A DNA stretch of 64,000 nt from Domibacillus enclensis (GTDB lineage Bacteria; Bacillota; Bacilli; Bacillales; Domibacillaceae), in contig NZ_FTLX01000001.1 in assembly GCF_900156125.1 (NCBI RefSeq), positions 708,957 to 772,956 of the forward strand, given 5' to 3'. Under the pieces are notes generated by a model. It searched no databases, had not been told where the DNA came from, and was given only the letters and a program-made list of their open reading frames with translations. A program made the translations under genes and the position numbers. Shown piece after piece: positions 16,692 through 25,100 of the stretch (within the stretch, counting starts at the first letter, position 1; every line of letters begins with the position of its first letter).

Positions 16692-18623
16692 TTAACGTGT
16701 GCCTTCTTTTTGAACAAGGTCACGAAACGCATCGAATGACATTGTTTCGGACTGCTGCTCGCCGTACTTGCGGACATTGACCGATCCGCTTTCAAGCTCT
16801 TTATCTCCCACAACGAGCATGTACGGAATTTTCTTCATTTGTGATTCACGGATTTTGTAGCCAAGCTTTTCTTCACGGCTGTCCATTTGCACCCGCACTC
16901 CGGCTGCTTTCAGCTCATCCTGTAATGTTCTTGCATAATCGTAATGCACTTCATTGGAAACCGGAATGATCTGCACCTGTACTGGAGCAAGCCATGTCGG
17001 GAACGCGCCTTTGTATTCTTCAATCAAGAACGCAACGAATCGTTCCATCGTCGATACAACCCCGCGGTGGATCACGACAGGACGGTGCTGCTTGCCGTCT
17101 TCTCCGACATACGTGAGGTCAAATCGCTCTGGCAGAAGAAAGTCCAGCTGCACGGTAGACAGTGTTTCTTCTTTGCCAAGCGCTGTTTTCACCTGCACGT
17201 CCAGCTTCGGACCGTAGAAGGCTGCTTCATCTTCTGCTTCCACGTAGTCCATGCCAAAATCATCCATCGCTTCCTTCAGCATCGCCTGCGCTTTTTCCCA
17301 CATTTCGTTGTCATCGTAATATTTCTCGGTATTGTTCGGGTCACGGTATGACAAGCGGAACGAATAGTCATTCAAGCCGAAATCCTTATACACGGCCATG
17401 ATTAGTTCGACCACGCGCTTTAATTCTTCTTTTATTTGATCCGGGCGCACGAAAATGTGGGCATCATTTAACGTCATGCCGCGCACACGCTGCAGGCCGG
17501 CAAGCGCTCCTGACATTTCATAGCGGTGCATTGTGCCAAGCTCCGCAATCCGGATTGGCAGCTCACGATAGCTGTGAATGTCGTTTTTGTAAATCATCAT
17601 GTGATGTGGGCAGTTCATTGGACGAAGCACAAGGTCTTCGTTGTCCATTTCCATCGCCGGGAACATGCCTTCCTGGTAATGCCCCCAGTGTCCGCTCGTT
17701 TTATACAGCTCGACGCTGCCAAGAACCGGTGTGTACACGTGATCATAGCCAAGGCTCACTTCTTTATCCACAATATAGCGCTCAATGATGCGGCGGATCG
17801 TCGCGCCTTTTGGCAGCCAGAGGGGAAGACCCTGTCCAACCTTTTGCGAATTTGTAAACAAATCAAGCTCTTTGCCAATTTTGCGGTGATCGCGTTCTTT
17901 TGCTTCTTCCAGCATTTTTAAATGGTGGGCTAAATCTTCTTTCTTGAAAAAAGCTGTCCCATAAATGCGCTGAAGCATTTTGTTGTCGGAATTGCCGCGC
18001 CAGTATGCACCGGCAATGTTCAGCAATTTAAACTCCTTCAGTTTGCCTGTAGACGGAACGTGCACACCGCGGCAAAGGTCAGTGAAATCGCCCTGCTCAT
18101 AAAGAGTCACGATTTCATCTGCCGGAATGGCTTCAAGAAGTTCAATCTTGTATTCGTCGCCGATTTCCTCGTAAAACGCTTTTGCTTCATCGCGCGTCAC
18201 TTCTTTACGGATGACCGGCACGTTTTCGTTAATGATTTTTTTCATTTCTTTTTCAATAACAGGCAAATCCTCCGGCGTGATCGATTCATCTAAATCAATG
18301 TCGTAGTAAAAGCCGCCTTCAATCACAGGACCGACGCCCAGCTTCACGTTATCTGCACCGTACACACGCTTGATCGCCTGTGCCATCAGGTGCGCTGTGC
18401 TATGGCGAAGGATTTCCAGTGCATCCGCATGCTCCGGTGTAATAATTTCGATGGCGCCGTTCTCACCAATCGGTGTTTTCAAATCAATTGGTGCACCGTC
18501 AAGCTTTCCTGCCAGTGCTTTTTTGCGAAGGCCCGGGCTGATCGACTGCGCGACATCCTCCATTGTTGTTCCCGCCGGAAATTCCTTTACGGCTCCATCG
18601 GGAAAAGTTAATTGAATCGACAT
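16692..18623 (-). CDS. thrS: Threonyl-tRNA synthetase
   Basis: A 643-residue class II synthetase of normal length. Domains: TGS (about 1-63), editing domain with [16 protein letters not shown] (about 72-87) and the Cys-Arg of [11 protein letters not shown] (about 180), catalytic core with [10 protein letters not shown] (about 333, zinc-binding Cys), [16 protein letters not shown], and the anticodon-binding domain (about 540-643). The ATG at 18623 follows AAGGAGG. Regulation is through the Thr T-box directly upstream. In B. subtilis ytxB and ytxC lie between thrS and dnaI; both are absent here. Confidence 0.97.
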   Translation of the reverse strand: MSIQLTFPDGAVKEFPAGTTMEDVAQSISPGLRKKALAGKLDGAPIDLKTPIGENGAIEIITPEHADALEILRHSTAHLMAQAIKRVYGADNVKLGVGPVIEGGFYYDIDLDESITPEDLPVIEKEMKKIINENVPVIRKEVTRDEAKAFYEEIGDEYKIELLEAIPADEIVTLYEQGDFTDLCRGVHVPSTGKLKEFKLLNIAGAYWRGNSDNKMLQRIYGTAFFKKEDLAHHLKMLEEAKERDHRKIGKELDLFTNSQKVGQGLPLWLPKGATIRRIIERYIVDKEVSLGYDHVYTPVLGSVELYKTSGHWGHYQEGMFPAMEMDNEDLVLRPMNCPHHMMIYKNDIHSYRELPIRIAELGTMHRYEMSGALAGLQRVRGMTLNDAHIFVRPDQIKEELKRVVELIMAVYKDFGLNDYSFRLSYRDPNNTEKYYDDNEMWEKAQAMLKEAMDDFGMDYVEAEDEAAFYGPKLDVQVKTALGKEETLSTVQLDFLLPERFDLTYVGEDGKQHRPVVIHRGVVSTMERFVAFLIEEYKGAFPTWLAPVQVQIIPVSNEVHYDYARTLQDELKAAGVRVQMDSREEKLGYKIRESQMKKIPYMLVVGDKELESGSVNVRKYGEQQSETMSFDAFRDLVQKEGTR

Positions 18624-18644
18624 GTGTGTTTCCTCCTTTTTTAA

Positions 18645-18895
18645 ACGACAAAAAACCTCGCTCCTCCGTAAACGAAGGGGCGAGGTTAAATCGCGGTTCC
18701 ACCCAACTTTCCAAGAGAATTCCCCTTGGCTTAATTGCAGTCAGATAACGGTCTGGTGCCGCCGCTTCCTACTCAAGGTTCAGAAGCAGAGCTCGAGGGT
18801 GGTGAATTCATTTGTTCGCGACGGGAAAGTTGCAGCCGGTGCTTTCCCTCTCTGAAGACGTCCCAAATAAAACATGTCCCTGTCATTGCTTTTCG
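18645..18895 (-). ncRNA. T-box leader of thrS, specifier ACC (Thr)
   Basis: The T-box core GGGTGGAACCGCGA is at 18705-18691 on the minus strand, followed by a terminator hairpin AACCTCGCCCC...GGAGCGAGGTT and a T-run (18687-18649). The specifier ACC occupies 18803-18801, aligned by the following ACC and YCYCGAG with the Phe leader at 11965. Uncharged tRNA-Thr should promote readthrough into thrS. Confidence 0.92.
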
Positions 18896-18904
18896 TATGA
18901 CGCT

Positions 18905-18933
18905 ATTATAGTACCACTTTTTTTGAAAATCAA
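18905..18933 (-). promoter_or_regulatory. thrS sigma-A promoter
   Basis: TTGATT (18933-18928), 17-base spacer, TATAAT (18910-18905) on the minus strand, directly after the dnaI stop. Confidence 0.8.
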
Positions 18934-18941
18934 CTTCTTTT

Positions 18942-19868
18942 TTAATGACGGCGGTTTTCGCCTGACATTTCAACCGGTGTCGTTAAAAATTTAATCCGCT
19001 CCATCACGCGGGCGGCCTTTAGCGCCTCCGATTCACCGCGCTGTGAGTGGGTCAAATGGTGCTCAAGCTCTTGATAGTTGAAATTAGATGTAAACAGAAC
19101 CGGCAGCCCTTCCAGCATCCGGTGCTGTAAAATCGTTCCTAAAATATCGTCACGAATCCAGCTTGACATCGTTTCTGCCCCGATATCATCAATCATCAAA
19201 ACCGGCGCTGATTTTACGGCATCCACCTTTTCACCAGTAGACTGGTCACCAAGGGACTGCTTCATTTCACGGACAAATTCCGGGAAATACACAATCATAG
19301 AAGCGATATGCTTTTCCGCCAGTTCATTCGCTATGGCCCCGAACAAAAATGATTTGCCCACGCCAAACTTCCCGTGAATATACAAGCCTTTTGAGGTTTC
19401 CCCCGGTGTATAGCCATCTACAAAATCTTTGGCCATTTTCACGGCACTTAACCGGCTGCGGTTATCGAGCTCCACCTGCGCAAACGTCGCTTTTAGCACA
19501 TCGCCCGGCATATACAGGCTTTTCACGTGCCGGCGCAAATGCTTCATTTCGTCGTCACGCACTTTTCGCGGACAGCGTTTGTAATCAAGCTCCATCACCC
19601 GGTGACGCATCACTAGCTCCGGCTCAAAGCCCTTCATCACATTGATGCAGTCCCCGAGAGACGGGCATTTTTGGCAATCGTGACTTTGTGACACATACTC
19701 AAACAGCTTGCCCATGGCCCGAGCCGTTTCTTTTTCGCCGATTTCATGCTCCTTTAAAAACGATTGAACGGTCTGGTCGGCCAGCACTTCCCTTTTCGTT
19801 TGCTCATATTGCTCGGCAAACCCGGGTGATGCGTTTATCTTCCCGAGTGCTTCGTTAATTTTTTTCAT
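18942..19868 (-). CDS. dnaI: Helicase loader DnaI
   Basis: A 308-residue AAA+ ATPase that loads the replicative helicase DnaC in Bacillus. The N-terminal domain has the zinc-binding cluster CQKCPSLGDC (about 65-74) and contacts the helicase; the AAA+ domain carries Walker A GKFGVGKS (about 166-173) and Walker B VLMIDDIGAE (about 228-237). It overlaps dnaB by 14 bases and is translationally coupled to it. ATG at 19868 has GGGAG about eleven bases upstream. Together with DnaB and DnaD it acts at oriC and in PriA-dependent restart. Confidence 0.96.
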   Translation of the reverse strand: MKKINEALGKINASPGFAEQYEQTKREVLADQTVQSFLKEHEIGEKETARAMGKLFEYVSQSHDCQKCPSLGDCINVMKGFEPELVMRHRVMELDYKRCPRKVRDDEMKHLRRHVKSLYMPGDVLKATFAQVELDNRSRLSAVKMAKDFVDGYTPGETSKGLYIHGKFGVGKSFLFGAIANELAEKHIASMIVYFPEFVREMKQSLGDQSTGEKVDAVKSAPVLMIDDIGAETMSSWIRDDILGTILQHRMLEGLPVLFTSNFNYQELEHHLTHSQRGESEALKAARVMERIKFLTTPVEMSGENRRH

Positions 19869-21246
19869 TTACAGAAGCTCCCTTTATCCGATTTCGAAGT
19901 GCTTCTTCCAGCTTTCTTTTTTCCTCTTCGAAATCTTGATCTACTGCTTCGTCCTTGCCTTCGTCTTTGTTTGTAAACCAGGAAGGCAGTTTTTCAGTCC
20001 GTGTTGTTTTACGTCCATTATAGGATTTTGGCGCCTGTTTTGCTTTGGCCGCCCATTCACTGGATTGTTTTTGCTCTTCCTTCGCCAGTTCAATCGCTTG
20101 TTTTGCTGACTCAATTTTCTTTCTCGCCCATTGTGCGGCAATTTTATCCATAAAACTTTTCGACAGCTTCATGTTTGATTTCAGCATAACATATTGAATG
20201 AGGGCATTCATGACACCCGGTGTGAAATCATACTGAAGCATAATTTGTTCAATCAATTTCATGTCCACCGAAGAAGGCGCTTTATTCGAGATATCAATCA
20301 TCATTTGATACGGCGTCACCGTTTCGCAGTGCAAAATCAGTTTTTCTTCCTGCGTTTTCGGTGCATCGCCGGTTTTTTCACTTGCTGCTTGCATGCGCGG
20401 TGTCATATCCGGCAGACGGCCGCCTGTTTCGAATTGGTACGCGTTTCGAGCTGTTTTCCTGAGCTCTTCCACATCCACCTCATCCTGCTCATTGATAGAA
20501 GACAGGACAAGGTTTTTCATGTCGATCGGTGCAATTCCATATAAAAAAGCCAGCTTTTTAATGGTTTCTTTAATAAAAGGCGTCAAGGACGAGACAGGGA
20601 TCAGTGCGTCCTTCAACGCAAGCTCCAGCGTACCGAAATCAAATGACTCCTGAAGGGATGGACCCTTCGGTGTTTCTTTTGACGCGATGCGGCTGCCGGG
20701 TTCCGGACGGCTGCTGGCCTCCGCTTCTTCTGTATCCATATAGCCAGTTGAAAAAACATCAGGAAAGGCATGCGTCACATCCTGAAATTCTGCCGTTTTC
20801 ACTTCACGGTCGCAGAAAAGCTTTTTCAGCTTTAAAAAATGCGCTTTTCCGATTTTCCGGTACAAAAAAACGTTTAACAGGCCATCGGTGAAAAATTGAT
20901 CTGGTGACAAGGGCGGAAGCAATTCATACAAAAACTCTCTGCTGCCCTCTTTCTTTTTCACGTACGTTTTTAATAAGCCAATGCCCTCGAGCTTCAGCCG
21001 TTCCTCGTAAATTTGCTGCGGACCGCATCCGAGTGTGTTCATCAAGTCATAATGGGATGCTCCGTTCGTTGACAGCTTCCCATCTTCTACCTCGGCATAC
21101 ATCGTCATGTAAAGGCTGAGCGCGCTCGCCCCAATCAGTGGCTGATACAGCAAAGTAATGACCTTTTGCTCGAGGCTGTCTATACAGCCTGCCATTGACA
21201 CTCTATACACGTCAGCCGGCTGCATTTCATTCCAATGCCGGTTCAT
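19855..21246 (-). CDS. dnaB: Replication initiation/membrane attachment protein DnaB
   Basis: A 463-residue DnaB of the Firmicutes DnaB/DnaD type (unrelated to the E. coli helicase). It recruits the DnaI-helicase complex to the origin and to stalled forks. The N-terminal winged-helix domain (about 1-120) and the C-terminal DnaB/DnaD tetramerisation region (about 290-380) can be recognised, with a basic, Lys-rich tail (about 390-463). The ATG at 21246 follows GAGGTG by about seven bases; an in-frame ATG nine codons upstream lacks a site. It overlaps dnaI. Confidence 0.93.
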   Translation of the reverse strand: MNRHWNEMQPADVYRVSMAGCIDSLEQKVITLLYQPLIGASALSLYMTMYAEVEDGKLSTNGASHYDLMNTLGCGPQQIYEERLKLEGIGLLKTYVKKKEGSREFLYELLPPLSPDQFFTDGLLNVFLYRKIGKAHFLKLKKLFCDREVKTAEFQDVTHAFPDVFSTGYMDTEEAEASSRPEPGSRIASKETPKGPSLQESFDFGTLELALKDALIPVSSLTPFIKETIKKLAFLYGIAPIDMKNLVLSSINEQDEVDVEELRKTARNAYQFETGGRLPDMTPRMQAASEKTGDAPKTQEEKLILHCETVTPYQMMIDISNKAPSSVDMKLIEQIMLQYDFTPGVMNALIQYVMLKSNMKLSKSFMDKIAAQWARKKIESAKQAIELAKEEQKQSSEWAAKAKQAPKSYNGRKTTRTEKLPSWFTNKDEGKDEAVDQDFEEEKRKLEEALRNRIKGASVNEKN

Positions 21247-21278
21247 GCTGTTCACCTCGCTGCCCTTCTTCATAAGAA

Positions 21279-21308
21279 GAAAAAACCCGGCATACCATCT
21301 CCGGGATT
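21279..21308 (-). terminator. Terminator of nrdR
   Basis: AATCCCGG and CCGGGTT pair around a ten-base loop on the minus strand, followed by a T-run, directly after the nrdR stop. It lies only 33 bases before dnaB, so dnaBI may rely on readthrough. Confidence 0.7.
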
Positions 21309-21767
21309 TTACTTTTCCTTGTTCATAATTTCTTTTAGTTCATCAAGAAATACATTAATATCCTTGAATTGACGGTAAACGGATGCAAACCGGACGTATG
21401 CGACTTCATCAATAGCAGACAAGCGGTCCATCACCATTTCACCGACTTCATCTGATTGCACCTCGGACGTCCCTTTCGCCCGCAGATCCCGTTCGATATC
21501 CGCTGTCATTTTTTCAAGTGTCCCTAGTGGAACAGGCCGCTTTTCACAAGCTTTTATCAGACCTCGGAGCATTTTTTCCCGGTTAAATTCTTCGCGCATT
21601 CCTTCTTTTTTCACCACAATGAGCGGGGTATGCTCCACACGCTCGAATGTTGTAAACCGATGGCCGCACTGTTCGCACTCCCGGCGGCGTCGGATGGAAT
21701 GCCCGTCATCTGCCGGGCGGGAATCGACAACCTTCGTCCCGTTAAAACGGCATTCTGGGCAAATCAT
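21309..21767 (-). CDS. nrdR: Transcriptional repressor NrdR
   Basis: A 152-residue NrdR, the nucleotide-sensing repressor of ribonucleotide reductase genes. The N-terminal zinc ribbon has CPEC (3-6) and CEQCGHRF (about 31-38) with RRRREC between; the ATP-cone spans about 45-140. The start is ATG at 21767, ten bases after GGAG; a TTG two codons earlier is too close to the site. In B. subtilis the gene (ytcG) also lies just upstream of dnaB, and NrdR there links deoxynucleotide supply to replication genes by context only. Confidence 0.95.
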   Translation of the reverse strand: MICPECRFNGTKVVDSRPADDGHSIRRRRECEQCGHRFTTFERVEHTPLIVVKKEGMREEFNREKMLRGLIKACEKRPVPLGTLEKMTADIERDLRAKGTSEVQSDEVGEMVMDRLSAIDEVAYVRFASVYRQFKDINVFLDELKEIMNKEK

Positions 21768-21859
21768 GATCAATCAACTCCGATTTTTATTTCGCGGCCT
21801 TTGCTGCAATGGCCCCTTTGTTCTTTTATCATACTAAAAAACAGCCGCCATGAAAATAG

Positions 21860-21899
21860 AAAAGGGAGCGTATGAATTTTTCATACACTCCCTTTTTTT
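21860..21899. terminator. Terminator of speD
   Basis: AAGGGAGCGTATGAA and TTCATACACTCCCTT form a long stem with one mismatch, with A/T-runs on both sides, immediately after the speD stop. Confidence 0.8.
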
Positions 21900-21900
21900 A

Positions 21901-22284
21901 TTACACCATGCTTGCTGTTTGTTTAATTTGTGAGCGCACAGGACCCATACCACGCGGCATTTCAATTGTTTCGCGTGTTTCAGCTTCGAGTGCATCGGCA
22001 ATATAGTTCGCAGCAATATTCGGATCCAAATCACCGCATGTGTACACATCGATGCTGGCATATCCGTGTTCCGGAAAGCTGTGAATCGTTAAGTGTGACT
22101 CGGAGATGATGACGACTCCACTTACTCCCTGTGGAGCAAATTTGTGGAACGCGACTTCGCGAATTTCCGCACCTGACTTAAGAGCGGCGTCGACAAATGT
22201 TCTCTCGATGACTTCCATATCGTTTAATTTGTCAAAATTGCAGCCCCATAATTCTGAAATGACGTGACGACCCATTGTTTCCAT
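21901..22284 (-). CDS. speD: S-adenosylmethionine decarboxylase proenzyme
   Basis: A 127-residue SpeD of the short bacterial class, nearly identical to B. subtilis SpeD. It makes decarboxylated SAM, the aminopropyl donor for spermidine. The precursor self-cleaves before the Ser of [17 protein letters not shown] (about 62-78) to give the pyruvoyl cofactor; the acidic Glu and the His/Cys residues of [13 protein letters not shown] are present. ATG at 22284 follows GGGGG at a normal spacing. The gene is monocistronic between its own promoter and terminator, next to gapB as in B. subtilis, and has an unusual leader. Confidence 0.97.
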   Translation of the reverse strand: METMGRHVISELWGCNFDKLNDMEVIERTFVDAALKSGAEIREVAFHKFAPQGVSGVVIISESHLTIHSFPEHGYASIDVYTCGDLDPNIAANYIADALEAETRETIEMPRGMGPVRSQIKQTASMV

Positions 22285-22394
22285 GATCGTTCCCCCTTTT
22301 ACAAAGTAGTTTTTGAATCAATTGTAAAAGTGATCACTGCCACGGGGGAAAGTTAGTCCGAAGAGGTCCTAACCCTTTAAGCATTTATTTCACA
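22285..22394 (-). promoter_or_regulatory. speD leader with pairing potential at the ribosome binding site
   Basis: The 110-base leader holds three inverted pairs on the minus strand: GTTAG/CTAAC around CCTCTTCGG; CTTTTACAA/TTGTAAAAG, whose second arm abuts the ribosome binding site; and TTCCCCC (22350-22344), complementary to the binding site GGGGGAA (22296-22290). The last two share bases and cannot form together, so a switch is possible. Not tied to a named RNA family. Confidence 0.45.
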
Positions 22395-22400
22395 AATTCG

Positions 22401-22429
22401 AGTATACGACCTGCTACACTATTTTGCAA
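22401..22429 (-). promoter_or_regulatory. speD sigma-A promoter
   Basis: TTGCAA (22429-22424), 17-base spacer, TATACT (22406-22401) on the minus strand. Confidence 0.75.
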
Positions 22430-22454
22430 CAAATTTCTTTATTTTTTTCAGACG

Positions 22455-22483
22455 AAAAAAACCCCGGCGTTTCCGGGGGGTTT
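22455..22483 (-). terminator. Terminator of gapB
   Basis: AAACCCCCCGG and CCGGGGTTT pair around a short loop on the minus strand, followed by TTTTTTT. The first arm overlaps the gapB stop codon. Confidence 0.85.
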
Positions 22484-23513
22484 AAGCAGATATGCGAACC
22501 TTGTTTTTCAGCTGTTCGGCGACGAGACAGGCAAGGTCGACGACGCGGCAGGAGTAGCCCCATTCATTGTCATACCAGGCGAGCACCTTCACCTTGTTCT
22601 CCCCCATCACAATGGTTGTCAGTCCATCGACTGTAGAAGAGTGAGGATTTGTATTGAAATCAACAGAGACAAGCGGCTCTTCTGTGAAGTCTAAAATCCC
22701 GTGCATGGAGCCGGAAGCCGCTTTTTTAAAGGCGTCATTCACTTCTTCAGCCGTAACGGGTCTTTTTACGTCCACCACCAGGTCAACGAGCGATACATTG
22801 GATGTCGGCACACGCAGCGCCATTCCGTGCAGCTTTCCCTTCAGCTCCGGCATCACGAGTGACAGTGCTTTTGCAGCTCCTGTAGAAGTGGGAATAATGG
22901 ACTGAGCGCACGCACGGGCCCGGCGCAGGTCTTTATGCGGATTATCAATGTTTTTTTGATCATTCGTGTAAGCATGGACCGTTGTCATTAATCCGTTTTC
23001 GATGCCAAATTGATCATTCAGCACTTTTGCGACAGGTGCCAGGCAATTGGTTGTGCAGGAAGCATTGGAAATAATGTCATGCTGTTCAATATCGAGCGCT
23101 TCCTCATTCACGCCCATCACAATCGTCACATCTTCATTTTTGCCGGGTGCCGTTAACAAAACTTTTTTCGCGCCTGCCTGCAAGTGCAATGCCGCTTGTT
23201 CGCGCGCGTTAAACTTCCCTGTGGCTTCGATGACGATATCAATACCGAGCTGGTCCCACGGAAGCTCAAGCGGATTGCGGCTGGCCAGCAGCTGAACCCG
23301 TTTCCCATTTACAATCAGTGCGTGGTCCTCTGCTTGAATGGTTCCTTCAAATTTCCCGTGATTCGTGTCGTATTTCAGCAAGTGAGCAAGTGTTTCGGCC
23401 GGGTAGCTGGCGTTCACGGCGACAAGATCAAATTGATCATTCAAGATGGCTTTGCGGAACACCATACGGCCAATGCGGCCAAAACCGTTAATTGCTACTT
23501 TTGCTTTCGTCAT
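22482..23513 (-). CDS. gapB: Gluconeogenic glyceraldehyde-3-phosphate dehydrogenase GapB
   Basis: A 343-residue GAPDH. The N-terminal Rossmann fold begins INGFGRIGR (about 8-16); the catalytic Cys is in SNASCTTNCLAP (about 150) and the catalytic His in TTVHAYTNDQ (about 178). It resembles B. subtilis GapB, which works in the gluconeogenic direction with NADP(H), rather than GapA. Position next to speD and coaE supports this. A CcpN-like box overlaps the promoter, which would repress the gene during glycolysis. Confidence 0.93.
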   Translation of the reverse strand: MTKAKVAINGFGRIGRMVFRKAILNDQFDLVAVNASYPAETLAHLLKYDTNHGKFEGTIQAEDHALIVNGKRVQLLASRNPLELPWDQLGIDIVIEATGKFNAREQAALHLQAGAKKVLLTAPGKNEDVTIVMGVNEEALDIEQHDIISNASCTTNCLAPVAKVLNDQFGIENGLMTTVHAYTNDQKNIDNPHKDLRRARACAQSIIPTSTGAAKALSLVMPELKGKLHGMALRVPTSNVSLVDLVVDVKRPVTAEEVNDAFKKAASGSMHGILDFTEEPLVSVDFNTNPHSSTVDGLTTIVMGENKVKVLAWYDNEWGYSCRVVDLACLVAEQLKNKVRISA

Positions 23514-23567
23514 AATGAAGAGCCTCCTATGTAATAAAGTTATACTTTATCTTCTTTTTATGAATTT

Positions 23568-23578
23568 AGTATAACACA
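23568..23578 (-). promoter_or_regulatory. CcpN-like box overlapping gapB -10
   Basis: On the minus strand TGTGTTATACT fits the CcpN motif as I recall it (TRTGHYATAYW) at every position and contains the -10 TATACT. CcpN represses gapB in B. subtilis on glycolytic carbon sources. The -35 region is poor, as is common for such promoters. Confidence 0.6.
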
Positions 23579-23644
23579 TTAAATCAAAAAGGAAACATAA
23601 AATTGACCCGATTATAAAAATTTCTCTCAAAGGGATTTAGGGAC

Positions 23645-23682
23645 GAAAAAAGACCCGATTAAACACAAAGGTTTAATCGGGT
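23645..23682 (-). terminator. Terminator of polA-mutM-coaE
   Basis: ACCCGATTAAAC (minus strand 23682-23671) and GTTTAATCGGGT (23664-23653) form a perfect 12-bp stem followed by CTTTTTTC. It overlaps the end of coaE. Confidence 0.88.
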
Positions 23683-24255
23683 GATCCAGTCTTCTACTTG
23701 TTGCTTTGTTGCGTTCAATGGACCGCTGTTATCGATGATATCGTCAGCCAATGCTTTTTTATCCTCAATCGGCATTTGAGCGTTTATTCGTGCGGCTGCT
23801 TCTGGTTCGCTGTAGTTGTTTCGTTTCATCAGCCGGCTTAATTGAACAGCAGGAGCAGCATACACGAGCAGCGTCCGTTCTGCCATCCACTCAAGCTTGC
23901 TTTCGAATAAAAGCGGAATGTCCAGAATGATCGTTCTGCTGCCGGCTTGAACGGCTTTTTCTTTTTCGGACAGCATCCATTCCCGTACCGCCGGATGAAC
24001 GATGGCATTCAGCTGTTTACGTTTCGCCTCTTCATGAAATACAATCGCTCCGAGCTTTTCCCGGTTCAACGTGCCTTCTTCGGTCACAATCTCAGAACCA
24101 AAGACCTCTATAATACGCTCCAGGGCAGCCTGTCCCGGCTCGACTACTTTTCGTGCCGCGACATCCGCATCAATGATCGCAAAGCCTTTTTCTTTTAACA
24201 GTCCGCTGACGGTGCTTTTTCCGGTGGCAATTCCGCCTGTCAGTCCGATAATCAT
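23659..24255 (-). CDS. coaE: Dephospho-CoA kinase
   Basis: A 198-residue CoaE, the last step of CoA synthesis, phosphorylating the 3'-hydroxyl of dephospho-CoA. The P-loop GLTGGIATGKST is at 4-15, the DADVAARKVVEPG substrate region at 30-42, and the lid and ADDIIDNSG near the C-terminus. It overlaps mutM by four bases (ATGA). In B. subtilis ytaF lies between mutM and coaE; it is missing here. The terminator overlaps its last codons. Confidence 0.96.
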   Translation of the reverse strand: MIIGLTGGIATGKSTVSGLLKEKGFAIIDADVAARKVVEPGQAALERIIEVFGSEIVTEEGTLNREKLGAIVFHEEAKRKQLNAIVHPAVREWMLSEKEKAVQAGSRTIILDIPLLFESKLEWMAERTLLVYAAPAVQLSRLMKRNNYSEPEAAARINAQMPIEDKKALADDIIDNSGPLNATKQQVEDWITRLNLCV

Positions 24256-25088
24256 ATTAAATGCTCAATCGGCTGGCACTGCAGGCAAATGTGTGTGCCT
24301 CTGCCCGCCGTTTTTGTTTTCACAATTTCAGCACCGCATTCCACACACGCTTCACCGGCACGTCCATACACATTCAGCACCTCTTGAAAGGTCCCTTTTT
24401 GTCCCTGACTGTTTACGTATGTCCGAATCGTGCTGCCTCCGCGTTCAACAGCTTCAGCAAGTACGCTAATGGTATAGGCGTGAATCTGTGCTGCTTCCTC
24501 GGGCGTGATCGTACTGCTGACCCGGTGAGGATGAACCCGCGCCCGGAATAACACTTCATCTACATAAATATTCCCGAGCCCCGTCACAATGATTTGGTCT
24601 AAAAGCGCCGTTTTCACCTGCCGCGACGTTTTTTGCAGCCTGGCATGCAGGTAGTCCGGCGTAAAACGGGGATCAAACGGCTCCGGTCCAAGTGCTTTTA
24701 ACGAAGAAAGTTCATGTTCCATTCCTTTTTCCGTTAAATGCATCGTGCCGAATTTCCGGACATCGCGGTAGCGCAGCTCACTGCCGTCTGTAAATGAAAA
24801 GATGACGTGAGTGTGCGGCGCTTCTGCTTCAGACGATTCATTCACGCTGAATTTGCCTTCCATTCTCAAGTGAGAGATTAAGGCATAATGATCCAGCTGA
24901 AAAATGAGAAATTTTCCTCTTCGGTCAATTGAATGAATGGTTTCTCCTAAAAGGGCATCCCGGAATGGCTCCGCTTCCGGTTTTTTGATCATTTTCGGCC
25001 ATCGCACGTCAACAGAGGCAATCGTTTTTCCTGCTGCCAGCTCGGTTAAAGTGCGTCTGACGGTTTCTACTTCAGGCAATTCCGGCAT
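24252..25088 (-). CDS. mutM: Formamidopyrimidine-DNA glycosylase (Fpg)
   Basis: A 278-residue bifunctional glycosylase/AP lyase that removes 8-oxoguanine. After the initiator Met, PELPEVETVRRTL supplies the catalytic N-terminal Pro and Glu; the conserved Lys lies in the LIFQLDHYALISHLRMEGKF region (about 60-79), the H2TH domain spans about 130-225, and the C-terminal zinc finger has CVECGAEIVKTKTAGRGTHIC (four Cys, about 248-270). ATG at 25088 follows AAGGAG. It lies 12 bases after polA. Confidence 0.97.
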   Translation of the reverse strand: MPELPEVETVRRTLTELAAGKTIASVDVRWPKMIKKPEAEPFRDALLGETIHSIDRRGKFLIFQLDHYALISHLRMEGKFSVNESSEAEAPHTHVIFSFTDGSELRYRDVRKFGTMHLTEKGMEHELSSLKALGPEPFDPRFTPDYLHARLQKTSRQVKTALLDQIIVTGLGNIYVDEVLFRARVHPHRVSSTITPEEAAQIHAYTISVLAEAVERGGSTIRTYVNSQGQKGTFQEVLNVYGRAGEACVECGAEIVKTKTAGRGTHICLQCQPIEHLI

Positions 25089-25100
25089 TTTTCGCTCTCC

